A DNA stretch of 64,000 nucleotides from Eubacteriales bacterium (GTDB lineage: Bacteria > Bacillota > Clostridia > Lachnospirales > Lachnospiraceae): positions 25,949 to 89,948 of the forward strand of contig JAUNPJ010000003.1 in assembly GCA_030536755.1 (NCBI GenBank). Reading direction: 5' to 3'. Below are positions 52,207 through 61,510 of this stretch, piece after piece (positions within the stretch are counted from its first letter, which is position 1; each line of letters begins with the position of its first letter). Both the position numbers and the translations under genes were made by a program. The notes below the pieces were generated by a model. The model was not told where the DNA came from and did not search any database. It saw nothing but the letters and a program-made list of their open reading frames with translations.

Positions 52207-52239
52207 AAAAAAGGATCGGTGGCGCCACCGGTCCTTTTT
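52207..52239. terminator. Bidirectional terminator
   Basis: AAAAAGGATCGGTG and its near-complement CACCGGTCCTTTTT flank GCGC, giving a U-tract on both strands. It serves the membrane-protein gene and the opposing small gene at 52243. Confidence 0.92.
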
Positions 52240-52242
52240 GCA

Positions 52243-52509
52243 TCAGCCTTCTTCAATCACTTCTACTTCAAGAAAATCAAATTCAATCTGTTCGATGAAG
52301 CTGTCCTGGTGAAACCTTACCTTCGCGTGGCGCTGAAATTCCTGAATGTTGGAGTCAAGCCAGACAGGAACGCCAAGATCAAGTTCGTAGCAGATGGCTT
52401 CCAGTCCCCTGAATACTTTGTGCGTTCTGGTATCCTCCGATTCCTCCTCATAAACCGTGTCCTTTAACAAGTGATTGTCTTTCCATATTTTTCCCCATAA
52501 ACGAAACAT
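52243..52509 (-). CDS. Small conserved-looking hypothetical protein
   Basis: This 88-residue, mainly acidic protein begins MFRLWGKIWKDNHLL and has an even spread of charged and hydrophobic residues, as in a small folded domain (beta/alpha). A GGAGG-like site (cctcc at 52521-52525 on the plus strand) precedes the ATG. It lies between a perfect terminator and the LytTR operon, on the same strand as that operon and 31 bp behind it. No known motif is seen; a stand-alone gene is likely because the frame is open with a good start and fills the gap exactly. Confidence 0.65.
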   Translation of the reverse strand: MFRLWGKIWKDNHLLKDTVYEEESEDTRTHKVFRGLEAICYELDLGVPVWLDSNIQEFQRHAKVRFHQDSFIEQIEFDFLEVEVIEEG

Positions 52510-52540
52510 GTAATTTTTTCCTCCATATCGTTACTGTGCC

Positions 52541-53380
52541 TTATTTTGTCATATCAAGTCGAAGCAGTACAGCAGAAACAAACTCTTCGCCCTGGTCTTT
52601 CCATTCGTAAACGCCATCGTATCTCTGGCAGATTTCCTCAATAATCGATAATCCCAGTCCATGAGAAGAAAAATCTTCTTTTGTTGTGGTGTGGGAAAAT
52701 TCCTGATTTGGATTTTTGGAATTGCGCATTTTGATGACAAGATAATTCTTATCTGTATATGCACTAAAAGTAAGAAACGGCTCTGGATTCCCGGAACAGA
52801 GGCAGCCTTCGATACCATTATCCAGTAGATTGAAAAAAATGCTGCTGACATCTGCAGGCGGAATCGTACACTTCTCTGTGAGCAGAATTTCATAATTGAC
52901 TTTTATGTGATGTTTTTGTGCGGTGCTGCGCTTGGCTTCCAGAATCGCATTCAGCAGATTATCGTGACAGTATGGGTGGAAACGCTCCGCCTGAAATTGT
53001 TGGGTAATTTCCTGTAAGTACTGCTTTGCATCCTCATATTTTTCCTGAGATAAAAGTTCCTGAAATGGCTGCAGCTTCTGTGAGAGTTCCTGTTGTTGCT
53101 GGTGTGTCTTTTCCTGGTGCTCAGAGAGCTCCTTGGCATATTGGGTTTTGAGTTTATTTTGCTGCTCCAGAGCAGAAAGCTCCACCTGCGTCTTCACATC
53201 TTCCAGTGTCTGAGTAATCAGAAGATAAAGCTGGGAAAATGCAAACAGCAGTAAAATCGCAATGATAAATGGAATCGTAGAAGGCTTTTGATTCATATGA
53301 AGGGAATCCATAAAAAAGCATATCTGGATGAAAAAGATACTCAGCATAAACAGCCAGACATTATATTTTTGTTTCATCAC
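52541..53380 (-). CDS. GHKL-type histidine kinase ATPase subunit with degenerate H-box
   Basis: This 279-residue protein has two N-terminal membrane helices (about 7-27 and 34-55), a long glutamine-rich coiled coil (60-130), and a complete HATPase/GHKL domain: FFNLLDNGIEGC (N184) and SSHGLGLSIIEEI. At the phosphoacceptor position the usual HDxxNH reads HQEKTH (88-93), losing the conserved Asp and Asn. Its ATG overlaps the response-regulator stop by 4 bp. It may work with the membrane protein at 54144, which has an intact HDIENH but no ATPase domain. Confidence 0.8.
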   Translation of the reverse strand: MMKQKYNVWLFMLSIFFIQICFFMDSLHMNQKPSTIPFIIAILLLFAFSQLYLLITQTLEDVKTQVELSALEQQNKLKTQYAKELSEHQEKTHQQQQELSQKLQPFQELLSQEKYEDAKQYLQEITQQFQAERFHPYCHDNLLNAILEAKRSTAQKHHIKVNYEILLTEKCTIPPADVSSIFFNLLDNGIEGCLCSGNPEPFLTFSAYTDKNYLVIKMRNSKNPNQEFSHTTTKEDFSSHGLGLSIIEEICQRYDGVYEWKDQGEEFVSAVLLRLDMTK

Positions 53381-54123
53381 GAACCTCCATGATGGGAATT
53401 GTTTGCAGGACGATGGTTTTTAAGCACCAATTCCGCAAAATGTTTTTTGGCATTTTCATAATACGTGCGCCCGACAGGAATATTCTGACCATCGGGGAAC
53501 GTGATTTCCGTACGCGTAAAGGTATTGATGGCATACAGATTCACGGCATAACTTCTGTGACAGCGGCAAAAAGAAGAAGGAAGCTGTTCCATCAAAGAGG
53601 GAATTTGTTCCCGTGTTGTATAGACCTCTGTAGCTGTATGGATTTCTGTAGTCGTCAGAATCCGCTCCATATACAGGATATCATTTTGTAAAATCTGATA
53701 TTTCTTTTTTCCGCTTTTAAAATACAAAAACTGCTTTTGGATGGCATGCAGTTTTTTCTGTGCAGCATGCAATGCTTTGGGGAGATATTCTTCCATTTTC
53801 TGTTTGTATACAAAATAGAGATGTTCTGTTTCATATACATCAGGGGCGTACTCCAGGTACTGGCTGAGGAAAATAATCTGGCATTGTCTGTTGAACTGAT
53901 TGAGCTTTTTGGCCAGATTAATACCGGAGAGTGCGTCTCCTTCCAATTCGATATCCAGAAGTGCGATCTGGCATGAAAAATCTGCCTCGGAAAAAGCAGA
54001 TAAAAGCTCTGTTGCAGAAGAAAAATCTACAATCTCCACCGAATTGTTGAAATGAGCTTTTACGGTATCTTCGATCATTTGTGTATGAATCGGGTTATCC
54101 TCACAAATTGCTATGTTTAGCAT
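53377..54123 (-). CDS. LytTR family response regulator (AgrA/ComE type)
   Basis: This 248-residue regulator has a receiver domain with the phosphoacceptor Asp in ALLDIELEG (about 58) and a C-terminal LytTR DNA-binding domain (about 140-240: ILQNDILYMERI, SFCRCHRSYAVNL). ATG 54123 follows CGGAGGAT; an earlier ATG lies within the upstream gene's end. It sits between the two halves of the histidine kinase, all three on the minus strand with short or overlapping junctions. Confidence 0.92.
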   Translation of the reverse strand: MLNIAICEDNPIHTQMIEDTVKAHFNNSVEIVDFSSATELLSAFSEADFSCQIALLDIELEGDALSGINLAKKLNQFNRQCQIIFLSQYLEYAPDVYETEHLYFVYKQKMEEYLPKALHAAQKKLHAIQKQFLYFKSGKKKYQILQNDILYMERILTTTEIHTATEVYTTREQIPSLMEQLPSSFCRCHRSYAVNLYAINTFTRTEITFPDGQNIPVGRTYYENAKKHFAELVLKNHRPANNSHHGGS

Positions 54124-54143
54124 AAAAATCCTCCGGTAGTTTA

Positions 54144-55013
54144 TCACGTCTCGTGCAGATCGGGCATTTTCTGTCCGACTGCCTGTGAATATTCCTGTGC
54201 AGTCTGGTATTGTTTCATATCCATCAGGTAGGAAAGCGACAGAAGATGATTTTCAATATCATGGTTCCACTTGCGCAACTCCATACATTCTTTTTCCAGT
54301 TCTTTGGAAAACTCCAACTGATCTTTTACAAACTCCAGTCGTTTTTTTTGCAGAACGCCTTTTTCCTGCTGAATTCTGATATTTTGGCTTCCCTTAAGAA
54401 AAAGAACATAACTCGTCAGGCATATGAGCCAGTACAAAACAGCCAGAACAGGAAAGTAAGCCTCAGATGCCTGGTAAATAATCAGGTTCTGTAACACAAT
54501 AGGAATAAAAATGGGATACAGAAGTTGAAAATAAATCCTGATATTTAAATATGAAAAGGACACCTTCATTACATGCACAAACTTTCGGATCAGGAAAATC
54601 CCCACAATCGTATACAACACAGATAAAAGCAGGATATCCGATACATCTGTGAGCTGATCGACAGTGATGGGAACAGATCCGAAAGAGAAAAGCTGCTTTG
54701 CAAACAGGTAAACACTTACGACCAGAGTTTCGATCATCGTTGAAACTGCTATCAGTAAAATGTAACAGAACAGTTTTTTTAGTGTCGATTCTTTAAAAAT
54801 AAAGAGTATGATCAGTAAAAGAAAACAATGTAAAAGCAATGTACCGGCAGTTGGATGAAAAATCTTTACAATACAAGTGGGACAGAGTACTGCGATGTAT
54901 AAAAGCATAACAGAAACCACAGGCTGTTTCAGGGGCTTCTTCAGTGTCAAAAGACCGCATAACAGGTAAGAAAAAGCCCAGCTTGTATAGGGAAGCAGAA
55001 GTAAATATTTCAT
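54144..55013 (-). CDS. Membrane sensor with phosphoacceptor helix only (AgrC-like, no ATPase domain)
   Basis: This 289-residue protein has about six transmembrane segments (residues 5-205), a coiled coil, and an AgrC-type H-box WNHDIENHL with H251, then YLMDMKQYQTAQEYSQAVGQ, the dimerisation helices. It stops at residue 289, where such kinases normally continue with a 100-residue GHKL ATPase domain. There is no frame shift with ATPase sequence behind it: the response regulator starts 20 bp later. It heads the operon; the 55030-55140 upstream region is A/T-rich with the palindrome TGCATATTTATGCA (55068-55081). Confidence 0.78.
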   Translation of the reverse strand: MKYLLLLPYTSWAFSYLLCGLLTLKKPLKQPVVSVMLLYIAVLCPTCIVKIFHPTAGTLLLHCFLLLIILFIFKESTLKKLFCYILLIAVSTMIETLVVSVYLFAKQLFSFGSVPITVDQLTDVSDILLLSVLYTIVGIFLIRKFVHVMKVSFSYLNIRIYFQLLYPIFIPIVLQNLIIYQASEAYFPVLAVLYWLICLTSYVLFLKGSQNIRIQQEKGVLQKKRLEFVKDQLEFSKELEKECMELRKWNHDIENHLLSLSYLMDMKQYQTAQEYSQAVGQKMPDLHET

Positions 55014-55278
55014 AAATAAAATCCTTTCTGCGAGTGGTTATTGAATGTCACACATGAAAATAAATAGTGCATATTTATGCATGTTTCGTGTGGGAAAATT
55101 AGTGGCTAAGATTAATTTATCATGGTTTTGGTAAGGTTACAAGAGAAAGATGGAGAGGACATGTTGTTGGTGATAGACAACATTAGGAACTTATAAGCTC
55201 GTCGTAACAGTTGGAACAAAGGTAGAACAAAAAGAATTTTCTGTTACTTGCAATAATCTGACAGAATTAAAAACAGGA

Positions 55279-57546
55279 ATGGCAAATCCAATTAAGATTG
55301 AGGAAGGAGAGCATGACAATTACTATCGCTTTACTCCTGAGAAAGACAGCGGATATTTTGTGTATGGTCCTGCAATCAAATTATTGAAAGAAATTCAAGA
55401 TGAAAATGGAAATAAAAGTATTTATGACAATTGGAATGACGACGATCCGAATGTTATGGTATCGTTGAAGAAGGGAAATACTTACATTTTGCATTTTCAA
55501 TCGCGTTATCATGACGGTGGCTTTGATGATAATAGTGGCTCCTATAGTATGAAAATCACAAGTATTATTGATGAAGCAAACCAAAAGCCTTTGTTGAGGG
55601 AAGGAGAAAATAAGATTGAGGCAGCACGGGGATATTATTTGAGATGTTATAAATTGCCGGATAGTAATGCGGTCTATAAAATAACGCAGTCAGTGCATCC
55701 GGCTGATTATGTTTCCATGAATGTCTGGTATAATGGAGAAATTGATTTGGGAGGAGGAAACGTTTCTAGTGTTATCATGTCAGGTGGAGATTGCCTGATG
55801 GTTGGTGTAGGGAACAGCAGCATTATTCCTACTACTACGATTACTGTAATGGTAGAAAAAATAACCCCCACAATAAAAGAAATCTCTTCGAAGGGGAAAT
55901 TGCCGGAAATCAGTGTAATGGATTATCTTGAACAGATCCCAGGAGAAGTATCTGTTACATTTACAGATCCTAAAACTGAGCGAAAACAGATTACATATAG
56001 TAAACTTTCGTATCAGAATTCTCATATAACAAAATTGTTTTTGAAAGATTTGGATGAAAGATTCCTTAATTATCCATATCCGACAGGAACATTTGATTTA
56101 TGTGCAATCACATCAGGGGTGGGAGTACAGAAGTTAGGAAAAATTACAGTAAATCCTTTGAAGACTGAAAAGACAATTGATGTAGATGAGGCAAAAAATA
56201 TTACACAGTCACTTTATGATTATTATCTTTTTGAACCGGAATATACATCAACATATCAAGTGACTTTGGAAAATCAGAGGAAAGATGAGAATGTCTCTCT
56301 TAGCTCTGCAACATTAAAAACATATATGGCAGAACAACAAGAACAGCAGGAAGAAGAGAAAAGATTAGTCCTTTGTGATGAAGAGTCTGAAGAAATCTGC
56401 AGCGGCTCTGCACTAGAGGTAAGGCTGGAATCAGGAAAGAAATATTATGTAGGAAGCAGAGGAAATAATGTCGAGGATGGAGAGGCAATCATGCTGACTA
56501 TGAAGGAAAATCTGATTCAAAATGCTGATGTTGATCCCGTTCCTGCACAAACCTACACAGGAACTGTAATCAGACCAAAACCGACAGTGCGTTATGGTAA
56601 AGAAACTTTGACTGAGGGAAAAGATTACAGATTCTTTTACGAAGATAATAAGAACCTGGGTACGGCGACAATGATCATTACTGGAGAAGGTGATTATGTT
56701 GGAACGAAGGAAATAACGTTCAATATTATTCAGCCTACATCTCCTGTAGTTCCTCCTGTGACTCCAGAAGTGATTGAGAAGTCTCTTGAAAAGATTGCGT
56801 TTATGGAAGCAATTCCGGATCAGGCTTATACAGGAAAAGCGATTGAGCCGGAGGCTGTAGTCAGACTGAAAGATGGTAATGAGCAATTGAAGAAGGATGT
56901 GGATTATACGGTATCTTATTCTTCAAATATAGAACCCGGAACTGTCCATGTGACTGTGACAGGTAAAGGGGATTACACAGGAACGCTTGAGGGAACCTTT
57001 GCAATCACAGGCAAGATGCCGCAGACAATTGCTGTGGATGCACGTCAGGTAAAAGGTTTGAAGAACAGGACTATGAGTGATAAGCCTGCAACAATCCGAT
57101 ACACAGAAGCACCAAAGACAAGTGTCACATATTCGTCCAGCAACAAGAAGGTTGCGACAGTAGATGAAAAGGGCGTGATTCGTTATGTCGGAACAGGCAC
57201 AGCCGTTATCACTGCAAAAGCAAAAGAGACAGAGCTGTATGAAGGAGCACAAATAAAGCTGACCGTAAATGTCGGTTTGAAAAAGGTAAGCTTTACACCG
57301 ATTGGCTACAATGACAAATTCAGAGTAACAACCAATACGGTTAAAGGTGCTGTCAAATGGCAGGTACAGTATTCCACAAAGAAAAATTTTGCGGATGCAA
57401 AAACTAAGACCTATACAAGTGCTGGAAGACTTTACAGACAGTATGTGAAGGCCGGAGATAAGACAACCTATTATATTCGAATCCGCGCGATTCGTGGAAA
57501 TTACAAATCAGGTTGGTCAGATGCGAAGAAGGTTACAACGAAATAA
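55279..57546 (+). CDS. Ig-like repeat surface protein, 5' end missing
   Basis: A 755-codon frame from the first ATG, but the reading is open back to 55177 (after stops TGA TAG) and that part (TYKLVVTVGTKVEQKEFSVT) still looks coding. There is no ribosome binding site at 55279 and no signal peptide, so the true 5' end, with signal sequence, seems lost. Domains: an N-terminal beta region, two tandem Ig-like units (AQTYTGTVIRPKPTV and DQAYTGKAIEPEAVV), a bacterial Ig-like group 2 domain (SSNKKVATVDEKGVI), and a C-terminal fibronectin-like unit (VKWQVQYSTKKNFADA) ending without a sorting signal. Probably a non-functional remnant of a secreted adhesin-like protein. Confidence 0.65.
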   Translation: MANPIKIEEGEHDNYYRFTPEKDSGYFVYGPAIKLLKEIQDENGNKSIYDNWNDDDPNVMVSLKKGNTYILHFQSRYHDGGFDDNSGSYSMKITSIIDEANQKPLLREGENKIEAARGYYLRCYKLPDSNAVYKITQSVHPADYVSMNVWYNGEIDLGGGNVSSVIMSGGDCLMVGVGNSSIIPTTTITVMVEKITPTIKEISSKGKLPEISVMDYLEQIPGEVSVTFTDPKTERKQITYSKLSYQNSHITKLFLKDLDERFLNYPYPTGTFDLCAITSGVGVQKLGKITVNPLKTEKTIDVDEAKNITQSLYDYYLFEPEYTSTYQVTLENQRKDENVSLSSATLKTYMAEQQEQQEEEKRLVLCDEESEEICSGSALEVRLESGKKYYVGSRGNNVEDGEAIMLTMKENLIQNADVDPVPAQTYTGTVIRPKPTVRYGKETLTEGKDYRFFYEDNKNLGTATMIITGEGDYVGTKEITFNIIQPTSPVVPPVTPEVIEKSLEKIAFMEAIPDQAYTGKAIEPEAVVRLKDGNEQLKKDVDYTVSYSSNIEPGTVHVTVTGKGDYTGTLEGTFAITGKMPQTIAVDARQVKGLKNRTMSDKPATIRYTEAPKTSVTYSSSNKKVATVDEKGVIRYVGTGTAVITAKAKETELYEGAQIKLTVNVGLKKVSFTPIGYNDKFRVTTNTVKGAVKWQVQYSTKKNFADAKTKTYTSAGRLYRQYVKAGDKTTYYIRIRAIRGNYKSGWSDAKKVTTK

Positions 57547-57575
57547 TATGTGATTCACAGATTAAACTTGTGAAA

Positions 57576-57621
57576 AATACCGCAGAATCATCTATTTTGG
57601 TGATTCTGCGGTATTATTTTT
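57576..57621 (+). terminator. Terminator after the Ig-like protein gene
   Basis: AATACCGCAGAATCA pairs perfectly with TGATTCTGCGGTATT around TCTATTTTGG, followed by ATTTTTG. The gene is at its 3' end intact. Confidence 0.9.
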
Positions 57622-57699
57622 GTAAGCCATTGGAAAATGCAAGGACATTTGTTATGATAGAGACAGAAAAATGGCATGAAGACAAGGGAGCGTGATTAC

Positions 57700-59286
57700 A
57701 TGGGAATATTTGTAAATCCGGACAACAGTGCATTTCAGGCCGCACTGAATGCAAGAATTTACGTAGACAAGACAGGACTGATTGAGTATACAAATAGCGT
57801 TTTGGAATCAACAGATGCGTTTATCTGCAACAGTCGTCCGCGCAGATTTGGAAAATCTGTTACTGCCGATATGCTTACTGCATATTACAGCAGAGGATGT
57901 GATTCGGAAAAAATGTTTTCTGAACTGGAAATTGTGCAGAGTAAGAACTTTAAAAAGTATTTGAATCAGTACGATGTGATTCATTTTGATGTACAATGGT
58001 GCATAGAACCGGCCGGTGGACCGGAAAAAGTAATTTCCTTTATTACAAAAAGTGTGCTTGCCGAGCTGCGCAATTTATATCCTGATATCATTTCAGAAAA
58101 TATTCATTCTCTTCCGGAGGCTCTTTCTCTGATTCATGTTGCAGAAAAAAAGAAGTTTGTTGTGATTATTGATGAATGGGATGTTCTGATTAGAGATGAA
58201 GCAGCCAATCAGGGGATTCAGGATGAATATATTAATTTTCTGAGAGGTATGTTTAAGGGAAATCTGCCGACAAGATATATGGCGCTTGCTTATTTGACAG
58301 GAATTCTTCCTGTGAAAAAAATTAAAACGCAATCTGCACTGAATAATTTTGATGAATTTACGATGCTTTCAGCAAATGAATTTGCTCCATATATTGGCTT
58401 TACGGAAGAAGAAGTGAAGCATTTATGTGAGGAATATGAGCAAAATTTTATGGAAGTAAAGAGATGGTACGATGGATATTTGCTCGAAGAATACCAGATT
58501 TATAATCCCAAAGCTGTGGTTAGCATCATGACAAAGCGAAAATTTAAAAGTTACTGGTCAAACACAGGTACTTATGATGCAATTGTGCCGTTGATTAATA
58601 TGGATTTTGATGGACTGAAAACAGCGGTGATTGCTATGATTTCCGGTTCATCGGTGGAAGTGGATGTATCCTGTTTTCAAAATGATATGATTCATTTTAC
58701 AAATAAGGATGATGTTCTTACCTGTCTGATTCATCTGGGATATCTGGGATACGATCAGGATGCAAAGACGGCATTTATTCCTAACGAGGAAATACGTCAG
58801 GAATTAACGGCGGCTACCAGAAGGAAAAAATGGAGCGAGATGATTATTTTCCAGAGAGAATCCGAAAGATTACTGGATGCCACATTAGATATGGATTCAG
58901 AGCTGGTTGCGTCAGGTATTGAAAAAATACACATGGAGTATGTTTCAACAATTGAGTACAATGATGAAAATTCTCTGAGCAGTGTGCTGACAATTGCGTA
59001 TTTAAGTTCGATGCAGTACTATTTCAAACCAATCAGGGAGTTGCCGACTGGCAGAGGATTTGCGGATTTTGTATATCTTCCGAAGCCGGAGTATGCGGGG
59101 GATTATCCGGCCTTGCTTGTGGAATTAAAGTGGAACAAGAATGCATCTTCGGCAATTGGGCAGATTAAGGAAAGAAAGTATACACAGGCACTGGAGGCCT
59201 ATACAGGGGATATTCTGCTGGTTGGAATTAATTACGATCAGAAAAGCAAAAAGCATGAGTGCTGTATAGAACCGTGGACACGGTGA
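57700..59286 (+). CDS. AAA-ATPase-like / PD-(D/E)XK nuclease family protein
   Basis: This 528-residue protein belongs to the two-domain family common in gut Bacteroidetes and Firmicutes (AAA-ATPase-like plus PDDEXK_9). Walker A-like SRPRRFGKSVTAD lies near 48-60, Walker B VVIIDEWDVLI near 157-167, and the C-terminal nuclease core shows RGFADFVYLPK, then LLVELKWNKNASSAIGQI, i.e. D...ExK with a downstream Q. ATG 57700 follows AAGGGAG. It is intact, unlike the relative at 19476-20203. The role is uncertain; DNA-related or mobile-element defence roles have been proposed for such proteins. Confidence 0.85.
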   Translation: MGIFVNPDNSAFQAALNARIYVDKTGLIEYTNSVLESTDAFICNSRPRRFGKSVTADMLTAYYSRGCDSEKMFSELEIVQSKNFKKYLNQYDVIHFDVQWCIEPAGGPEKVISFITKSVLAELRNLYPDIISENIHSLPEALSLIHVAEKKKFVVIIDEWDVLIRDEAANQGIQDEYINFLRGMFKGNLPTRYMALAYLTGILPVKKIKTQSALNNFDEFTMLSANEFAPYIGFTEEEVKHLCEEYEQNFMEVKRWYDGYLLEEYQIYNPKAVVSIMTKRKFKSYWSNTGTYDAIVPLINMDFDGLKTAVIAMISGSSVEVDVSCFQNDMIHFTNKDDVLTCLIHLGYLGYDQDAKTAFIPNEEIRQELTAATRRKKWSEMIIFQRESERLLDATLDMDSELVASGIEKIHMEYVSTIEYNDENSLSSVLTIAYLSSMQYYFKPIRELPTGRGFADFVYLPKPEYAGDYPALLVELKWNKNASSAIGQIKERKYTQALEAYTGDILLVGINYDQKSKKHECCIEPWTR

Positions 59287-59477
59287 TTTTGTATACGCAA
59301 AAATAGATGGCTGATGTGAATCGTACAGAAATTTATCAGGAAAATTTCTTTTTTGGAGTTATTTTCTAAAATTTTGATTGATAAAAAGGTGAAATTGGGA
59401 TAAGATATAGAAAGGTAAATAAATCGAAAAGCGACAATGTAATGCGCAAATGAAAGCAGACATTAGGAGGGTAAAAG

Positions 59478-59885
59478 ATGAAGGTAGAATTTGACAACAG
59501 CCTGGTAACTGGAAATGAAATGATTGACGGACAGCACAAAGAACTGATCGCAAAGATCGACAAGCTGGTAACCTGCTGCCAGGAAGGCGGAGAGAAAATG
59601 CAGGCGATCAAAATGCTGGATTATCTGGCTGAGTACACAGACTTCCATTTTTCAGCAGAGGAAAAACTTCAGAAAGAAGTTTCTTATCCGGCAATTGAAG
59701 GACACAAAGCAAAACATGAGGAGTTCAAAAAAGCTGTGGATGAGCTTCATGAGATGTTAGTGGAAGAGGAAGGACCTACCGATGCATTTGTAGCAGCAGT
59801 AGAGAAAAACGTAGTGAACTGGCTGTTTGATCATATTAAAAATATGGATCAGGCACTGGCTGCTTATATTCAGGAAAACAAATAA
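59478..59885 (+). CDS. Bacteriohemerythrin
   Basis: This 135-residue four-helix diiron protein binds oxygen. All seven ligands are present at the expected spacing: H20, H57, E61, H76, H80, H119 and D124. A good AGGAGGGTAAAAG precedes the ATG. In an obligate anaerobe it may scavenge oxygen or buffer iron. It is a single gene with its own terminator. Confidence 0.95.
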   Translation: MKVEFDNSLVTGNEMIDGQHKELIAKIDKLVTCCQEGGEKMQAIKMLDYLAEYTDFHFSAEEKLQKEVSYPAIEGHKAKHEEFKKAVDELHEMLVEEEGPTDAFVAAVEKNVVNWLFDHIKNMDQALAAYIQENK

Positions 59886-59892
59886 TCCGTAC

Positions 59893-59940
59893 ATAAAAAG
59901 ACAGGGATTTGCCACAAATGACAAATCCCTGTCTTTTTAT
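59893..59940. terminator. Bidirectional terminator between hemerythrin and trpB
   Basis: A 19-bp perfect stem, ATAAAAAGACAGGGATTTG with its complement, encloses a 10-base loop; each arm provides the U-tract for one strand. A second 12-bp hairpin, GTCTGACAAATA/TATTTGTCAGAC, follows at 59948-59982 without a T-tract. Confidence 0.93.
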
Positions 59941-59998
59941 GTATCGCGTCTGACAAATAACTGGAGCAGCTATTTGTCAGACACGCTATCTGTGTGAT

Positions 59999-61384
59999 TT
60001 AGAACTCATTTCCCGGAAATTTCGGAATGCCGTCGAATCCTGCCTGAAGATCTTCATCGGTAGGAATGTAATCGGTCATGCTGCCTTCATGGAATTTTTC
60101 ATAGGCAACCATATCAAAGTAGCCGGTACCGGTAAGGCCGAAAAGAATGGTCTTTTCTTCGCCGGTCTCTTTGCACTTGAGGGCTTCGTCGATGGCAACG
60201 CGGATTGCATGGCTGCTCTCCGGAGCCGGAAGGATTCCCTCTACGCGGGCAAACTGCTCTGCAGCTTCAAATACGGAAGTCTGCTCAACGGCACGTGCCT
60301 CCATATATCCATCATGATATAATTGAGAAAGTGTGGAACTCATACCGTGGAAACGCAGACCGCCTGCATGGTTAGCAGATGGGATGAAGCCGCTTCCCAG
60401 TGTGTACATTTTTGCCAGAGGACAGATCATACCGGTGTCGCAGAAGTCGTAAGCGAATTTTCCTCTTGTGAAGCTTGGGCAGGATGCAGGTTCTACTGCG
60501 ATAAACTGGTAATCTTTCTCACCGCGCAGTTTCTCACCCATAAATGGGCTGATGAGACCGCCGAGATTGGAACCGCCGCCGGCGCAGCCGATGATGATGT
60601 CCGGTTTGATGTCGTATTTGTCCATTGCAATCTTGGTCTCAAGACCGATGATGGACTGGTGCAGAAGTACCTGATTCAGCACGCTTCCCAGTACATAGCG
60701 GTAGCCTTCGTTGGTGGTAGCAACTTCCACTGCCTCGGAAATCGCACAGCCAAGGCTTCCGGTGGTGCCTGGATGCTTCTCGAGGATCTTGCGTCCGACT
60801 GCAGTTGTCTCGGATGGAGACGGAGTAACGGAAGCGCCGTAGGTGCGCATAACTTCACGGCGGAATGGTTTCTGCTCGTAAGAAACCTTAACCATGTATA
60901 CTTTGCAGTCAAGATCGAAGTAAGAGCACGCCATGGAAAGTGCGGTTCCCCACTGGCCTGCGCCTGTCTCGGTGGTGACACCTTTCAGCCCCTGTTTTTT
61001 CGCATAATAAGCCTGAGCAATTGCGGAGTTGAGCTTGTGGCTTCCGCTGGTGTTGTTTCCTTCGAATTTGTAGTAGATTTTTGCCGGTGTCTGCAGTTTT
61101 TTCTCCAGACAGTAAGCGCGGACAAGCGGAGCTGGACGGTACATTTTATAGAAGTTACGAATTTCCTGTGGAATCGGAATGTATGCGTCTGTTTCATTCA
61201 GCTCCTGGTCGATCAGTTCATCACAGAAAACTGGTGCGAGATCTTCTTTTGTCATAGGCTGCAGTGTTGCCGGATTTAAAAGCGGTGCCGGTTTGTTTTT
61301 CATGTCGGCACGTACGTTGTACCAGTCTTTCGGCATCTCGGATTCTTCTAAATAAATTTTGTAAGGGATTTCTTTGTTGGCCAT
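59999..61384 (-). CDS. TrpB-like pyridoxal phosphate enzyme (TrpB2 type tryptophan synthase beta chain)
   Basis: This 461-residue enzyme is of the TrpB2 class, longer than TrpB1, which condenses indole or a related nucleophile with serine. The Schiff-base lysine lies in NTSGSHKLNSAIAQ (about 111), GAGQWGTAL follows, and the phosphate loop is CAGGGSNLGG. ATG 61384 follows AAGGAGG. No trpA or other trp gene is near, so it may salvage indole or act on another amino acid. A promoter (61447-61475) precedes it; the gene ends at a bidirectional terminator. Confidence 0.9.
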   Translation of the reverse strand: MANKEIPYKIYLEESEMPKDWYNVRADMKNKPAPLLNPATLQPMTKEDLAPVFCDELIDQELNETDAYIPIPQEIRNFYKMYRPAPLVRAYCLEKKLQTPAKIYYKFEGNNTSGSHKLNSAIAQAYYAKKQGLKGVTTETGAGQWGTALSMACSYFDLDCKVYMVKVSYEQKPFRREVMRTYGASVTPSPSETTAVGRKILEKHPGTTGSLGCAISEAVEVATTNEGYRYVLGSVLNQVLLHQSIIGLETKIAMDKYDIKPDIIIGCAGGGSNLGGLISPFMGEKLRGEKDYQFIAVEPASCPSFTRGKFAYDFCDTGMICPLAKMYTLGSGFIPSANHAGGLRFHGMSSTLSQLYHDGYMEARAVEQTSVFEAAEQFARVEGILPAPESSHAIRVAIDEALKCKETGEEKTILFGLTGTGYFDMVAYEKFHEGSMTDYIPTDEDLQAGFDGIPKFPGNEF

Positions 61385-61446
61385 GTGGTCCTCCTTTTTC
61401 TTAGTATTTTTATGCACTTTACTGTACTGAAGTAAGATATAAAATA

Positions 61447-61475
61447 GTTATAGCATAGTTCTTCTTCCTGGTCAA
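61447..61475 (-). promoter_or_regulatory. Promoter of the TrpB-like gene
   Basis: On the minus strand TTGACC and TATAAC are 17 bp apart, about 60 bp before the start codon. No leader peptide, T-box or antitermination hairpin is visible between them. Confidence 0.6.
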
Positions 61476-61510
61476 TAGGACGAATGCTCTGCGTATGCGC
61501 AACATCCATT

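Noticed and set aside
60323-61279. 318-codon frame opposite the TrpB-like gene
   Set aside because: It has no ribosome site or recognisable motif and is explained by codon bias of the well-supported trpB on the other strand.
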